Source: an uncultured Alistipes sp.
GTDB lineage: Bacteria; Bacteroidota; Bacteroidia; Bacteroidales; Rikenellaceae
Length of the DNA stretch: 64,000 nt
Assembly (NCBI GenBank): GCA_910583985.1
Contig: CAJTYA010000010.1
Coordinates: 1 to 64,000, forward strand
Direction of reading: 5' to 3'
How positions within the stretch are numbered: the first letter of the stretch is position 1; every line of letters begins with the position of its first letter. The notes beneath the pieces are model-generated. The model searched no databases and was not told the origin of the DNA. It saw nothing but the letters and a program-made list of their open reading frames with translations. Positions 18,134 through 27,622 of this stretch are shown here, one piece after another. The position numbers and the translations under genes are program-made.

Positions 18134-18175
18134 ACGGGACGACCCGCTTTCTTCGAAGAAAGCGGGCCGTCCCGT
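18134..18175 (-). terminator. 42-nt near-perfect dyad, possible terminator
   Basis: The arms ACGGGACG/CGTCCCGT and CCCGCTTTCTTC/GAAGAAAGCGGG form a 20-bp stem with a single A-C mismatch and essentially no loop. It lies 215 bp beyond the 3' end of the leftward barrel gene. There is no clear T-run on either side, so it may be an intrinsic terminator with a weak tail, or another palindromic site. Confidence 0.45.
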
Positions 18176-18389
18176 CATTCCGTTTCATCGTCCGGACGAT
18201 CCGTCTCGCCCCCCGATCCGGCGAAATTTCACCGTTCGCAGTGCCGGCGAACCGGTCTCCGTCCGGGAAAGCCTTCCGTCGCGGCACGGGAAAGCGGCAT
18301 CGGAAAACCATGTCCGAAAGGCCGTCCGTCGCCCCGCCCTCCGAGCCGTCGCCCCGGACACCCGCCGCCCGGACGAAAAGGTCCGTGCG

Positions 18390-20150
18390 TCAGAACTGCA
18401 ACTTCACGCCGGCCAAGAAATTGATGCCCAGCGCCGGGTATTGGTTATAATAGAAGAGTTTCTGGTTGGCCAGATTGCGTCCTTCGACGAAGATACCGAT
18501 CTTCTTCGAAAAGTTGTATTCGGCTCCGAGATGCACGTCGAACTGCATGTCGACACGGTTCTCCGTCAAATTCGATCCGAACGGAGAGCTCATGTCCAGC
18601 GTCATGAAATCGCGGGGACCGCATACGTCCACGCCCGCTTTGAGCAGGAATTTGTCCCGGTAATTGTATTTGATACCGAGATTCGCCGTCAGGTCGGGCA
18701 AACCGGTGCGCACGACGATGTCGCCCCCTTCCTCCGGTTCCCGCTCGACCTCGACCTTGTCGTACCCGCGGTACTGCACGCCGAGTTCCAGCCCGAACGA
18801 ACTCGATACGCGGGCTTCGATCTCGCCGCCCAGCGTCCACATCGACACGTCGGAGGCCCCGACGGCAAAGACATTGCCCCAGTACACGCTCTCCGGGGTC
18901 GCCCCGTCATAGACGCAGTTCATGAAAAAATTCATGTTCCGGTAACGCGAATACCCCCCGAAGACATTGTAGGAGAACGTAGAGGCCGCGCTGCCCTTGA
19001 ACCCGACCCGTGCATTGTATTCGGCCGTGTTCCGTCCGACGGTACCCTGCCAGACATAGGGATTGACGGAGGCCAGATGCCGGTATCCGTTGTCGACGTA
19101 CCGTCCGTCCAGATTCAGGTAAGGCACGAAACCGCCCCGCCCGGTGTTCCACTGAAAGCCGAACAGCGGGAAGAACGCGCTCTCGTTGCGGTCGCCGTCG
19201 TTGTCCAGCACATACTCGGCCCCCAGCGAAAATTCAGCTTTCCCGGCCTTGAGGCGGTAGAGCGGACGCACGGACAGCATGCCGTCCTTGTAACCGGACA
19301 ACTCGCCGCTCCCTTTATGATAGTCGTACCCGACGTGCAGCGTCACTTCGTGCCGGCCGCCGAACAGCTTGCCCATGTCGAGATAGCCCTTCACATCGGC
19401 CTGCTTCATGTCGAAACGGTCCTGAAAATAGGCGCCCTCGAACCCGAAACGAACGTTGAAATAGGACAGGTCTTCGAACGAATGTCCGAACCCGATTTTT
19501 CCGTGCACGGTCGAGAAATTCTGCCTCAACGCGCCCGAAGAGAGGTCGGGCAGCACTACAGCGGCCGTCGGACGGCTCCACGCGGCATCGTACCCGTACC
19601 GGCTCACCTTGTCATAATCGTAACCGAGCTCGCCCCGGACGCCGAAACGGCCGTTGCGACCGAAACGGTGTTCGCCGTACAGGCCCACCTTATTGAATGT
19701 CTGTGCGGCGGGCGTCTTGATCCCGTTCACATTCTTGATGTCGTTCCAGCTTCCGTAATGGTTCAGGAAGACGCCCCATTTGCCGTCGGTTTTCTGCGTG
19801 GAGGAGAAATAGGCGTCCAACACGCTCTGGAACGGAGCGCCGGCCCCCGCTTTCAGGTAGAAAGGTTGCAACCTGCGGTACTCGTCCAGACTCACCTGCA
19901 CGGGCTTGATGGGCGTCACGTCGAACCCGTAGTTGATCGGGGACGGATGCACTTCGTAATGTACTTCGGGACGCAGCACCACCGTATCGACCATATTGGG
20001 AGCGATGCCCAACTTGTCGGCCTTGCGGACTCTGGGTTCGTAGTCGCGCGTCACGTCCATCTGACGGTTCAGATCGCTTTCGGGCTGCTGGGCCCGCGCG
20101 GGCAGCACGGCGACGAGGGCCGCGGCGATCGGTATAATCGTTTTTTTCAT
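18390..20150 (-). CDS. Outer-membrane beta-barrel protein (TonB-dependent-receptor-like)
   Basis: A 586-residue exported protein with a signal peptide of about 20 residues (MKKTIIPIAAALVAVLPARA). After a short N-terminal part without an evident plug domain, the rest is alternating amphipathic strands rich in Tyr, Phe and Gly ending in aromatic/hydrophobic LQF, the outer-membrane insertion signal. The C-terminal half (NLGIKYNYRDKFLLKAGVD, GAEYNFSKKIGIFVEGRNL) resembles the barrel end of TonB-dependent receptors. It follows the large TPR protein by 33 bp, a pairing I have seen in other Bacteroidales, so the two probably work together in the envelope. Substrate unknown. Confidence 0.75.
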   Translation of the reverse strand: MKKTIIPIAAALVAVLPARAQQPESDLNRQMDVTRDYEPRVRKADKLGIAPNMVDTVVLRPEVHYEVHPSPINYGFDVTPIKPVQVSLDEYRRLQPFYLKAGAGAPFQSVLDAYFSSTQKTDGKWGVFLNHYGSWNDIKNVNGIKTPAAQTFNKVGLYGEHRFGRNGRFGVRGELGYDYDKVSRYGYDAAWSRPTAAVVLPDLSSGALRQNFSTVHGKIGFGHSFEDLSYFNVRFGFEGAYFQDRFDMKQADVKGYLDMGKLFGGRHEVTLHVGYDYHKGSGELSGYKDGMLSVRPLYRLKAGKAEFSLGAEYVLDNDGDRNESAFFPLFGFQWNTGRGGFVPYLNLDGRYVDNGYRHLASVNPYVWQGTVGRNTAEYNARVGFKGSAASTFSYNVFGGYSRYRNMNFFMNCVYDGATPESVYWGNVFAVGASDVSMWTLGGEIEARVSSSFGLELGVQYRGYDKVEVEREPEEGGDIVVRTGLPDLTANLGIKYNYRDKFLLKAGVDVCGPRDFMTLDMSSPFGSNLTENRVDMQFDVHLGAEYNFSKKIGIFVEGRNLANQKLFYYNQYPALGINFLAGVKLQF

Positions 20151-20183
20151 CTCTTTTCGTTGGTTACATAAAACGGGAACGGA

Positions 20184-23177
20184 TTATTTCAGCGCTTCGA
20201 TCTTCTGCCGGGCTTCGTCCACGACGCCGTCGGTCTTGTCCGAATAACCGTCCACGATGCTCTGGTAAGTGGCTTTGGCTTGGAACGCATCGTTCTTGGC
20301 GACGTAGATGTCCCCCAGAATCAGGAACGCCTTGCCCATCCAGTATTGATAGGGCAGATTGGCTTCGGAGAAAGCGAACACTTCTTTTTCGGCCGCATCG
20401 AGCTTGTTCTGGGCGAACAGGATGGCCACGATCTGGTAACGGGCTTCAGCCGCATCGCGGCTCCGGGCCTCGGCGGCCTTGCGGTAGTGGGCCAGCGCAC
20501 CGTCGGCATCCCCGGAGGCCTGCAACGATTTTCCCTTGAAGAAATGGGCCGTGCGCATCGCATCGTCCGACGCATGGGTCGAGGCGAGCACCTCGTCGGC
20601 CGCGGCATCCATCGCGGCGACATCGCCGCTCTCGCCCACCGCCTTGAGGTATCCGTCCAGCGCCGCAGCGATCACGTTCTTTTGCAGCGCGGTATGGATC
20701 AACGTCTTGTACAGTTCGGCAGCCGCGGCATAGTCCTTATCCTCCATACGCATCGAAGCGGCCTTTTGCAGCGCCAACGACTGGTAGCGGTTGCTCGGCA
20801 TCGCCCCGACCTCCTCGAAAGCAGCCAGCGCCGCAGCGCGGTTGCCCTCGTGCAGCGAACAGTCGCCCAGCGCATAGAGCGCATCGGCACGGTATACACC
20901 TTTGGGATATTGTCTCAGGTAATTGTCCATGAGCGGCAGCGCACGGGCGTAGTCACCGTTCTGATACACCTTGTCGGCGGCGACGAAGTTGAGCGAATCG
21001 CGTTCGACGACCGTCACGTTGGTTTCGATGCCGCTCTTCTGGGCGTAGGCGAAATAGGAATCCACCTCGTTGCGGTCGACATAGATGTTCTTGATGCCCA
21101 GCATCGCGTCTTTGGCCTGCGGCGACGAGGGGTAGCGGTCGACCACTTCCTTGTAGTATTTGAGCGCCTGCTGGTCGTCGCCGAGGTTCTGGTAGATCAA
21201 ACCCAGTTCGGAAAGGGCACTCAGGCAGTAGGGCGACTGCGGATAGCCGGCCACGAGCCGCTTGAGCGCCGCGGCGGCCTCGTTGAAACGTTCGTGCTGC
21301 TTGTAGGTGCGGCCCAGTTCGAACATCGCGTCGTCGACGTATTCGCTCTTGCCGTCGCCGATGATGGCCACCAGCGACTCGACCTTGCGGTCGTACTTGT
21401 CGGCGAGCCCCAGCATGACGGCCCGCTGGAACCGGGCGTAGTCGGCTCCGGAGCTGCCCAGCGCGATGGCCTTATCGTAATAGCCGATGGCCTTGTAATA
21501 CTCCCGCTGCGCGAAAGCCACGTCGCCCAAACGGTTGAACGCATCGGCCCGGACGGCGTCCTTGAGCGTATAGGCCGAGACGAACCGGTCGAACCACGTG
21601 CCGGCCTCGCCCCACTTCTGGGCGTTGAAAAGACAGTAGGCCAAATTGTACTGCGTCATCGTATTCTCCCGCTCGCCGCGCGGGGAGAGCGAGATATAGG
21701 AGCGGTAGAGCGGTTCGGCGCGGGCATAGTCGCCTTTCTTGACAAAGGTCTCGGCCCGCCAGTATTTGGTCAGGGCCGTGTACTTGGCCGTATACCTGTT
21801 GGCGTCCGAAACGTCGAACAGCTCCAGCGCACGGTCGTAGTCGCCGGCCTCAAAATACTCCAGCGCACGGAAATAGGCGATTTTCTGGAGCGCCATCTTC
21901 ACGTTGTTGTCCGGATCGGGCACGAGCTTGATGGCCTCGTAAGCCGCATCGTAGTTGCGCGAATTGAAATAGGCGGCCAGCAGAATCTCGCGCGCCTCGC
22001 CCACGCGGGGCGAATCGGGATAGGTCCGGATGTAATCGTCGAGCACGGTGATGGCCTCGTTGAAGACGCCGCCGCCCTGTTCGTAGAGCAGCTTGCCGTA
22101 GTTGAACAGCGCCTCCTCGCGGATGGCCGGATCGAAATCAGCCGAGGAGGCCAGATGGAACGCGCTCATGGCCTTTTTCCGGTCGCCCGTCTGCAAATAG
22201 GCGTCGGCCAGATGGAAGCTGGCGTTCTGGGCCAGTTCGTCTCCGCCCGAAGCCACCTGCGAGAGACGGTCGATCGCATCGTCGTACAGATGCTCGGCAT
22301 ATTCGCAATAGCCGGCCAGATAGGTCTCTTCGCGCCCCATCGCGCCGCCCAATTTGGCGTAATTGTCCATGAAAGCCAGCGCTTCGGGGTATTCGCCCCG
22401 ATGGAAATAGGCCTCGCTGACGATGCGCGAAATCTCCTTCTGCCGTTCTTCCGTGGAGCGGGCCAGCAACGGCACGCCGTTGTCGATCACATAGTCGTAA
22501 TTTCCCTCCTTGAACTCGATCTGAAGCAGGTAGAACGGGATGACGGGTTCGTAGGCCGGCTCCGAGGCGATCGCCCGGAAGCCCCGCTTGGCATCGCCGA
22601 GCTGCCCGCGCGAATAATCGATGTAGGCCACGTAATAGGTCGCATGCGGCTTATAGAGCGGATCGGACGAGACGTTCTTGAAATAGCCGTAGGCCGCGTC
22701 CGTGTCGCCGCACATATAGGCGGCATAGCCCGTGCGGAAATTGTATTCGTCGAACTGCGCGAAATCGAGCTCGTAGGGATCGACGCTCCGGTAGCGGTCG
22801 TAGGCGGCCCGGAAGTCGCCGGCCTCGTGCGAGAGCACGCCCGACGCGAAGCGGATGTCGTTGGCGTAGATCGAGAACGGGTATTCGAACAGGAAACGTT
22901 CGAGCAACTCCTGCGCATTGTCCTGCCCCATGCGGGCGGCGCACAGAGCCGTATAATAAGACGTGCGTTCGGCGAGCGCCTTTTCTTCCGCCCGGCCGTC
23001 CAACCGGCGGGCGGCCTTTTCGAACTCGGCCTGAGCCGCGCCGTATTTCTGCTTTTCAAAAAGAGCGACCCCTTTGTCGTAATGGTAGCGGACGTCCCCC
23101 GGCCCCGCCTCGGCCCGCACGGCGGACATCGACAGCGCGAGCAGCAGGGCCGCCAGCGGCAATGATCTCTTTCTCAT
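20184..23177 (-). CDS. Large periplasmic TPR-repeat protein
   Basis: A 997-residue protein made almost wholly of tetratricopeptide repeats, starting at ATG 23177 (MRKRSLPLAALLLALSMSAVRA, a signal peptide). Repeats such as 'A...YDKAIALGSSGADYARFQRAVM' and 'LYQNLGDDQQALKYYKEVVDRYP' recur from residue ~30 to the end. TPR arrays bind proteins; long exported ones in Bacteroidetes are usually envelope scaffolds. It sits between rsmH (71 bp upstream) and the barrel protein (33 bp downstream), probably one transcript. TAACTTTG at 23202-23209 (minus) could be a -7 element just before it. Confidence 0.85.
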   Translation of the reverse strand: MRKRSLPLAALLLALSMSAVRAEAGPGDVRYHYDKGVALFEKQKYGAAQAEFEKAARRLDGRAEEKALAERTSYYTALCAARMGQDNAQELLERFLFEYPFSIYANDIRFASGVLSHEAGDFRAAYDRYRSVDPYELDFAQFDEYNFRTGYAAYMCGDTDAAYGYFKNVSSDPLYKPHATYYVAYIDYSRGQLGDAKRGFRAIASEPAYEPVIPFYLLQIEFKEGNYDYVIDNGVPLLARSTEERQKEISRIVSEAYFHRGEYPEALAFMDNYAKLGGAMGREETYLAGYCEYAEHLYDDAIDRLSQVASGGDELAQNASFHLADAYLQTGDRKKAMSAFHLASSADFDPAIREEALFNYGKLLYEQGGGVFNEAITVLDDYIRTYPDSPRVGEAREILLAAYFNSRNYDAAYEAIKLVPDPDNNVKMALQKIAYFRALEYFEAGDYDRALELFDVSDANRYTAKYTALTKYWRAETFVKKGDYARAEPLYRSYISLSPRGERENTMTQYNLAYCLFNAQKWGEAGTWFDRFVSAYTLKDAVRADAFNRLGDVAFAQREYYKAIGYYDKAIALGSSGADYARFQRAVMLGLADKYDRKVESLVAIIGDGKSEYVDDAMFELGRTYKQHERFNEAAAALKRLVAGYPQSPYCLSALSELGLIYQNLGDDQQALKYYKEVVDRYPSSPQAKDAMLGIKNIYVDRNEVDSYFAYAQKSGIETNVTVVERDSLNFVAADKVYQNGDYARALPLMDNYLRQYPKGVYRADALYALGDCSLHEGNRAAALAAFEEVGAMPSNRYQSLALQKAASMRMEDKDYAAAAELYKTLIHTALQKNVIAAALDGYLKAVGESGDVAAMDAAADEVLASTHASDDAMRTAHFFKGKSLQASGDADGALAHYRKAAEARSRDAAEARYQIVAILFAQNKLDAAEKEVFAFSEANLPYQYWMGKAFLILGDIYVAKNDAFQAKATYQSIVDGYSDKTDGVVDEARQKIEALK

Positions 23178-23248
23178 GGTTCGGTAGGTTATTCGATGGA
23201 GCAAAGTTAGTAAAATTTCATGTTCCCTATGCGGAAAAACGGTTCCCG

Positions 23249-24157
23249 TCATTCTTCCGTCTTTTCGGCCGCCCGGAGCTTGGCACTCCGCGCTCTGGGG
23301 TTGCGCCCGATCTCTTCAGCCGAAGGCACGACGGCCTTGCGCGTCACGACGTTCCACGGCGAGACGAGACGGCCGAAAAAGTCCTTTTCGGGCTTTCCCT
23401 CGAAATTGCCGCTGCGCAGGAAATTCTTCACCATGCGGTCTTCGAGCGAATGGTAGGTGATCACGCAGAGCCGGCCGCCGGGCCGGAGCACGCGCAGCGA
23501 CTGTTCGAGCATCATCTCCAGCGCGTCCATCTCGCCGTTGACCTCGATGCGGACGGCTTGGAACAGCTTGGCCAGAAACTTGCTTTCCCCGCCCCGCGGC
23601 GTGACGGGCGCCACGGCCTCGATCAGCGCGTCGATCGTCTCCAACGGAGCCCGCTCGCGGGCCTGAACGATGCACTGCGCGACGCGGTGCGGCGCATCCA
23701 GCTCGCCGTAGTCGCGCAGGATGCGCGTCAAACGCTGCCGGTCGTAGGTCCCGATCACGTCGGCCGCCGAGAATCCGGCCCGCTGGTTCATCCGCATGTC
23801 CAGCGGCGCATCGAAACGGAACGAGAAGCCCCGCCGCTGCGTGTCGAAATGGTGGGACGAAACGCCCAGATCGGCCAGAATGCCGTCGACCTTCCCGACA
23901 CCGAGCGCACGGAGCCATCCCCGCATGAAGCGGAAGTTGGACTCGACGAAACGGAACCGGTCGTCACGGGGCACGTTCGCCCGCGCATCGCGGTCCTGAT
24001 CGAACCCGAAAAGCCGCCCCTTGGCGGAGAGCCGTTGCAGGATGCCGCGGGAATGACCGCCGCCGCCGAAAGTCAGGTCGACATAGGTTCCGTCGGGACG
24101 GATGGCGAGAGCGTCCATGCTCTCCTCGAAAAGCGCCGGTACGTGATAGGCTTGCAT
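23249..24157 (-). CDS. rsmH: 16S rRNA (cytosine1402-N4)-methyltransferase
   Basis: A 302-residue SAM-dependent methyltransferase of the RsmH/MraW family that methylates C1402 in the 16S rRNA decoding centre. ATG 24157 gives the normal start MQAYHVPALFEES; the open frame upstream is an artefact over the divergent gene. The SAM-binding loop is VDLTFGGGGHS (residues 26-36), then ILADLGVSSHHFD and the inserted helical domain, and the late motif ITYHSLEDRMVKNFLR. In most bacteria rsmH heads the division and cell wall cluster; here it is separate, next to TPR and barrel genes. Confidence 0.97.
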   Translation of the reverse strand: MQAYHVPALFEESMDALAIRPDGTYVDLTFGGGGHSRGILQRLSAKGRLFGFDQDRDARANVPRDDRFRFVESNFRFMRGWLRALGVGKVDGILADLGVSSHHFDTQRRGFSFRFDAPLDMRMNQRAGFSAADVIGTYDRQRLTRILRDYGELDAPHRVAQCIVQARERAPLETIDALIEAVAPVTPRGGESKFLAKLFQAVRIEVNGEMDALEMMLEQSLRVLRPGGRLCVITYHSLEDRMVKNFLRSGNFEGKPEKDFFGRLVSPWNVVTRKAVVPSAEEIGRNPRARSAKLRAAEKTEE

Positions 24158-24238
24158 ACGGAAAGATTGCGTAAGGAAGATCCGGCCGTAAAAATACAAA
24201 ATCTTCCCCGAAAGTCGCAGAATCCGGCATCCGATTCG

Positions 24239-24246
24239 TATCTTTG
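24239..24246 (+). promoter_or_regulatory. -7 element upstream of glsA
   Basis: TATCTTTG at 24239-24246 fits TAnnTTTG and would start transcription about 12 nt before the glsA ATG at 24266. No clear TTTG is found at the -33 distance. Confidence 0.5.
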
Positions 24247-24265
24247 CGCCAAAAGCATCCGAATC

Positions 24266-25093
24266 ATGTCCGACGACCGCTGTCTGCGCGTAGACCTCGG
24301 CGAGGTCATCCGCAGCAAAAATCCGACGCTGGCACGCCTGCTGCCCCGCTTCGTGCTCCGCTATCTCGAACGCACGATCCATCAGGACGAAATCAACCGC
24401 ATACTCCGGGCCTACTCCGGCCTCGAACCCGTCCCCTTCATCCGGGCCGCGCTCGCCGACATGGGCATCTCCTACCGGGCCGTGGGCCTCGACGCCCTGC
24501 CGGAAGAGGGACGCTATCTCTTCGCGTCAAACCATCCGTTCGGCGGCATGGACGGCATGATGCTGTGCGCCGAGATCAGCCGCCGTTTCAGCGACGTGAA
24601 GATCATCGTGAACGACCTGCTAATGAACCTCCGCCCGCTCGCACCGCTGTTCGTCCCCGTCAACAAGCACGGCCGGCAGAACGCCGCCTACGCCCGGACG
24701 TTCCGCGAGGCCATGAACGGAAACGGGCAGATCGCCACGTTCCCGGCCGGCCTCTGCTCGCGCCGGCAGCACGGCACGGTGGCCGACACGAGGTGGAGAC
24801 CGAGCTTCGTGAAAAACGCCGTCGAGAGCCGCCGGGACGTCGTTCCGGTCTTTTTCGAAGGCGAGCTCTCGTCATTCTTCTACCGCCTGTCGAACTTCCG
24901 CAAGGCCATGGGCCTGCGCGCCAACATCGAAATGCTCTACCTGCCGGACGAAATGTTCCGCCAAAAGGGCAAACATTTCGACATCGTCTTCGGACAGCCC
25001 GTTCCGTGGCAGCAGCTCGCCGACGGCACGCCCGCAGCCGTATGGGCCGCCCGGCTGCGCGACTACGCATATATGCTTAAAAACGGCCGATAA
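24266..25093 (+). CDS. glsA: Lyso-lipid O-acyltransferase (GlsA-like)
   Basis: A 275-residue acyltransferase of the PlsC/LPLAT fold. The acceptor motif appears as NHPFGGMDG (H...D with one extra residue), followed by FVPVNKHG and the FPAGLCSR block that corresponds to the family's EGTRS motif. It is directly followed by a GNAT-type N-acyltransferase, the same pair that in Bacteroides makes glycine lipids: GlsB attaches a 3-hydroxy acyl chain to glycine and GlsA esterifies the hydroxyl. The order here is glsA then glsB. The assignment rests on domain types plus adjacency. Confidence 0.8.
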   Translation: MSDDRCLRVDLGEVIRSKNPTLARLLPRFVLRYLERTIHQDEINRILRAYSGLEPVPFIRAALADMGISYRAVGLDALPEEGRYLFASNHPFGGMDGMMLCAEISRRFSDVKIIVNDLLMNLRPLAPLFVPVNKHGRQNAAYARTFREAMNGNGQIATFPAGLCSRRQHGTVADTRWRPSFVKNAVESRRDVVPVFFEGELSSFFYRLSNFRKAMGLRANIEMLYLPDEMFRQKGKHFDIVFGQPVPWQQLADGTPAAVWAARLRDYAYMLKNGR

Positions 25094-25128
25094 CACGCCG
25101 CCGAAGCCTCATTGTCGAATTGTTTTTA

Positions 25129-25136
25129 TACATTTG
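25129..25136 (+). promoter_or_regulatory. -7 element upstream of glsB
   Basis: TACATTTG lies 22 nt before the glsB ATG at 25158, suggesting glsB can be transcribed on its own as well as from the glsA promoter. The -33 part is not clear. Confidence 0.5.
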
Positions 25137-25157
25137 CCCCGAACAAAAACCTTTCGG

Positions 25158-26081
25158 ATGAAAGCAGTCATCGCACCGGTACCCACGGAGTCGCTCGAAA
25201 AGGAACTGACACCGGAACGCTTCCTGCGCCCCACCAACAACGGGGGCAACGAAATTTACATCGTAACGGCCGCCGACAGCCCGAACCTCATGCGGGAGAT
25301 CGGACGCCTGCGCGAAGTTTCGTTCCGCGAAGGCGGCGGCGGCACGGGAGCCGACGTCGACATCGACGAACTGGACCTCGATCCGGAAGGCTACAGGCAG
25401 TTGATCGTCTGGGACCCCAAAGCCAAGGAGATCGTCGGAGGCTACCGGTTCATCGTCTCGCGGACGTCGCATCCCAAATGTTTCTCGACGGAACATTATT
25501 TCCGGTTCACGGATAAATTCCGCGAGGAATACCTGCCCTACACCATCGAACTGGGCCGGTCCTTCGTACAACCGCACTACCAGGGCTCGCGGGCTAATCC
25601 CAAGGGGCTTTACTCGTTGGACAACCTTTGGGACGGGCTGGGTGCGCTGGTGCTCGCCAATCCCGACATCCGATATTTTTTCGGCAAGGTCACCATGTAC
25701 GGCACCTACGACCGCGAAGCCCGCAACATGCTGCTCTATTTCCTGCGCAAATATTTTCCGGACCGCGACAATCTCGTCGAGTCGATCCACCCCATCGAAC
25801 TGGACATCGACCGCGAGAAGATGGAAGCGCTGTTCGACGGCGGCAGCTATCAGGAGGACTACAAGATCCTGACGCGCGAAATCCGCAAATACCGCGAAAA
25901 CATCCCGCCGCTCATCAATTCCTACATGAGCCTTTCGCCTTCGATGAAGGTGTTCGGCACGGTCGTCAACCCCGACTTCGGCGACGTGGAGGAAACGGGC
26001 ATCCTGATTACCATCCGCGACATTTACCCCAAGAAATCGGAACGGCATTTCAAGATCAAGCCGACCGCCGGACGGGAGTAG
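25158..26081 (+). CDS. glsB: GNAT-family N-acyltransferase (GlsB-like)
   Basis: A 307-residue OlsB-like N-acyltransferase, often annotated as hemolysin. It contains LMREIGRLREVSFREGGGG, the GGYRFI strand typical of the acyl-carrier-protein-dependent autoinducer/ornithine-lipid type fold, and YTIELGRSFVQPHYQG. Together with the upstream LPLAT gene this matches the glycine-lipid (and flavolipin-type) pathway of Bacteroides, with GlsB performing the first N-acylation. ATG 25158 is used; an in-frame upstream start eight codons earlier overlaps the promoter. A strong terminator follows. Confidence 0.82.
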   Translation: MKAVIAPVPTESLEKELTPERFLRPTNNGGNEIYIVTAADSPNLMREIGRLREVSFREGGGGTGADVDIDELDLDPEGYRQLIVWDPKAKEIVGGYRFIVSRTSHPKCFSTEHYFRFTDKFREEYLPYTIELGRSFVQPHYQGSRANPKGLYSLDNLWDGLGALVLANPDIRYFFGKVTMYGTYDREARNMLLYFLRKYFPDRDNLVESIHPIELDIDREKMEALFDGGSYQEDYKILTREIRKYRENIPPLINSYMSLSPSMKVFGTVVNPDFGDVEETGILITIRDIYPKKSERHFKIKPTAGRE

Positions 26082-26449
26082 CCTCCGGACGGGGAATCCG
26101 GCTTCGCACGGCGACATGACATTCCGAAAAGAAAGGGACGGAGCGCTGCTCCGTCCCTTTCTTTCGTCCTCCGGTCCGTCCCGCCGGCGTCCAATCATTC
26201 CGGACATATTCCGCTGCCCGGCGCGTTTCCAGCCCCGGCCGTACTCTGCGACCGGCAACGGGCTCAGGCTGGGCGGCCACCCTCAAAAAATACGTCTCCG
26301 GCCATCGCGCCGCTCGGAGGACGAGGCCGACGAGCAAACCGATGCAACGCCCCGCTCCGAACACATAGCCAGAAATACGATGTCCGGACCGTACCGGATT
26401 TTTTCAGGATTCCGTCTTTCGACGAAAAGACAGGACTCCGCCCAAAGGA
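26082..26449. other. Convergent spacer between glsB and tatC
   Basis: The left part carries the glsB terminator. Around 26408-26442 an imperfect hairpin (GTCTTT with AAAGAC) lies just beyond the tatC stop but lacks a T-run in the tatC direction. Nothing else is recognised. Confidence 0.5.
26132..26166 (+). terminator. Terminator of the glsA-glsB unit
   Basis: A 13-bp stem AAAGGGACGGAGC / GCTCCGTCCCTTT with a tiny loop is followed by CTTTC. It lies 50 bp after the glsB stop. Confidence 0.85.
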
Positions 26450-27310
26450 TTACGCACCCTCTCCGGACGCACCGGCATCGGGAAGAGCCTCCTCGCGGGC
26501 TTTGGCCCGCTCGACGCGTGCGGCCAGCACGATACTCAACTCGTAGAGCATATAAAGCGGCAGCACGACCAGCACGAGACTGAACAGGTCGGGCGGCGTG
26601 ATGACGGCCGAAACGACCGTCAGCAGCACGATCGCATGGCGGCGGTACTTGCGCAGGAAAGCCGAGGTGACGATGCCCATCCGCGCGAGGAAATAGATGA
26701 GCAACGGCAACTGAAACACGGCGGCACAGGCCACCGATACGCTCAGGACCGTCGTCAGATAGGACTTGATGTCGATGAGGTTCGTGATGTCGGGACTGGC
26801 CTGATAATTCGACAGGAAGTTGATCGACAGCGGGACGATGAGGAAATAGCCGAACAGCAGACCGGTAAAGAAGCAGAGCGAAACGGCGAAAACGAACATG
26901 CGGCTCTTGTGCCGCTCGTAGTCGGTCAGGGCCGGAGCCACGAACCGCCATATCTCCCACAGCAGATAAGGTACGGCCAGCACGACGCCCGTCACCATCG
27001 AAATCTGCATGTGCAAGTTGAACTGACCGCCCAACGCCGTATTGACCATGTTGAGACTGATCTTGTTGATGCAGAGCGAATCGTTGCCCAGAAGCCAATG
27101 CGACACGCGGCACAGGAAGTCGTTGGTCGGAAAATCGGGCGACTGGGGGCCCATGAGCACCGTGTCGATCACGAAACGCTTGCTGAGAAAAGCGGCGATC
27201 ATAATGACGAACAAAGCGAGCGCCGAGCGCACCAGATGGGGACGCAGCGCTTCGATATGCTCAAAAAAAGTCATCTCGTTGGCAGATGACTTTTCGGGTT
27301 TATCGGTCAT
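26450..27310 (-). CDS. tatC: Twin-arginine translocase subunit TatC
   Basis: A 286-residue integral membrane protein with six hydrophobic segments that recognises twin-arginine signal peptides. The N-terminus carries the family motif FFEHIEALRPHLVRS, and FPLL-type sequences (FQLPLLIYFLARMGI) occur in the fourth/fifth helix region. The periplasmic loop between helices 1 and 2 is longer than in E. coli, which is usual for Bacteroidetes. It follows tatA by 81 bp; no tatB is present, so a minimal TatA/TatC system is likely. Confidence 0.95.
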   Translation of the reverse strand: MTDKPEKSSANEMTFFEHIEALRPHLVRSALALFVIMIAAFLSKRFVIDTVLMGPQSPDFPTNDFLCRVSHWLLGNDSLCINKISLNMVNTALGGQFNLHMQISMVTGVVLAVPYLLWEIWRFVAPALTDYERHKSRMFVFAVSLCFFTGLLFGYFLIVPLSINFLSNYQASPDITNLIDIKSYLTTVLSVSVACAAVFQLPLLIYFLARMGIVTSAFLRKYRRHAIVLLTVVSAVITPPDLFSLVLVVLPLYMLYELSIVLAARVERAKAREEALPDAGASGEGA

Positions 27311-27391
27311 AGAATATCGGACGGTTAAACGTTCGCCGCGAAAAAAACGCGGCGTCTCGCGCGGACCGGGCCTTCTTTTCCGGACGCCGTA

Positions 27392-27622
27392 CTATTTCGT
27401 GACTTCGTCGGTCGGCTTGGCGGTTTCGTTGGTTTTCGCCGGGGTTTCCTCGGCCGAATAATCCTTATTGACGGCATCCTTGAATTCCTTGAGACCGCGC
27501 CCCATGCCGCGCATCAGTTCGGGAATTTTTTTGCCCCCGAAAAGCAGAAGCACCAAAGCGACGATGAGAACCCACTGCCACGGACCCACGAAGCCCATAA
27601 TCAGCAAAGGCAAGCTATTCAT
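27392..27622 (-). CDS. tatA: Sec-independent translocase subunit TatA
   Basis: A 76-residue single-span protein. Residues ~12-27 form the membrane helix, followed by the conserved LLLFGGKKIPELMRGMGRGLKEFK amphipathic helix signature (FGGKKIPEL core) and a short acidic tail. It forms the pore with TatC for folded proteins. The next gene leftwards is tatC, and upstream lies an exceptionally long spacer. Confidence 0.95.
   Translation of the reverse strand: MNSLPLLIMGFVGPWQWVLIVALVLLLFGGKKIPELMRGMGRGLKEFKDAVNKDYSAEETPAKTNETAKPTDEVTK

Larger units (their letters stand above)
16997..18389. other. 1.4-kb spacer: gcvT remnants, terminator, large dyad
   Basis: From left to right this convergent spacer holds the decayed gcvT 3' copies (to ~17420), the strong rightward terminator (17458-17502), about 600 bp with nothing I recognise, the 42-nt dyad (18134-18175), and 210 bp leading to the 3' end of the outer-membrane barrel gene. 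No coding frame here is convincing. Confidence 0.6.
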
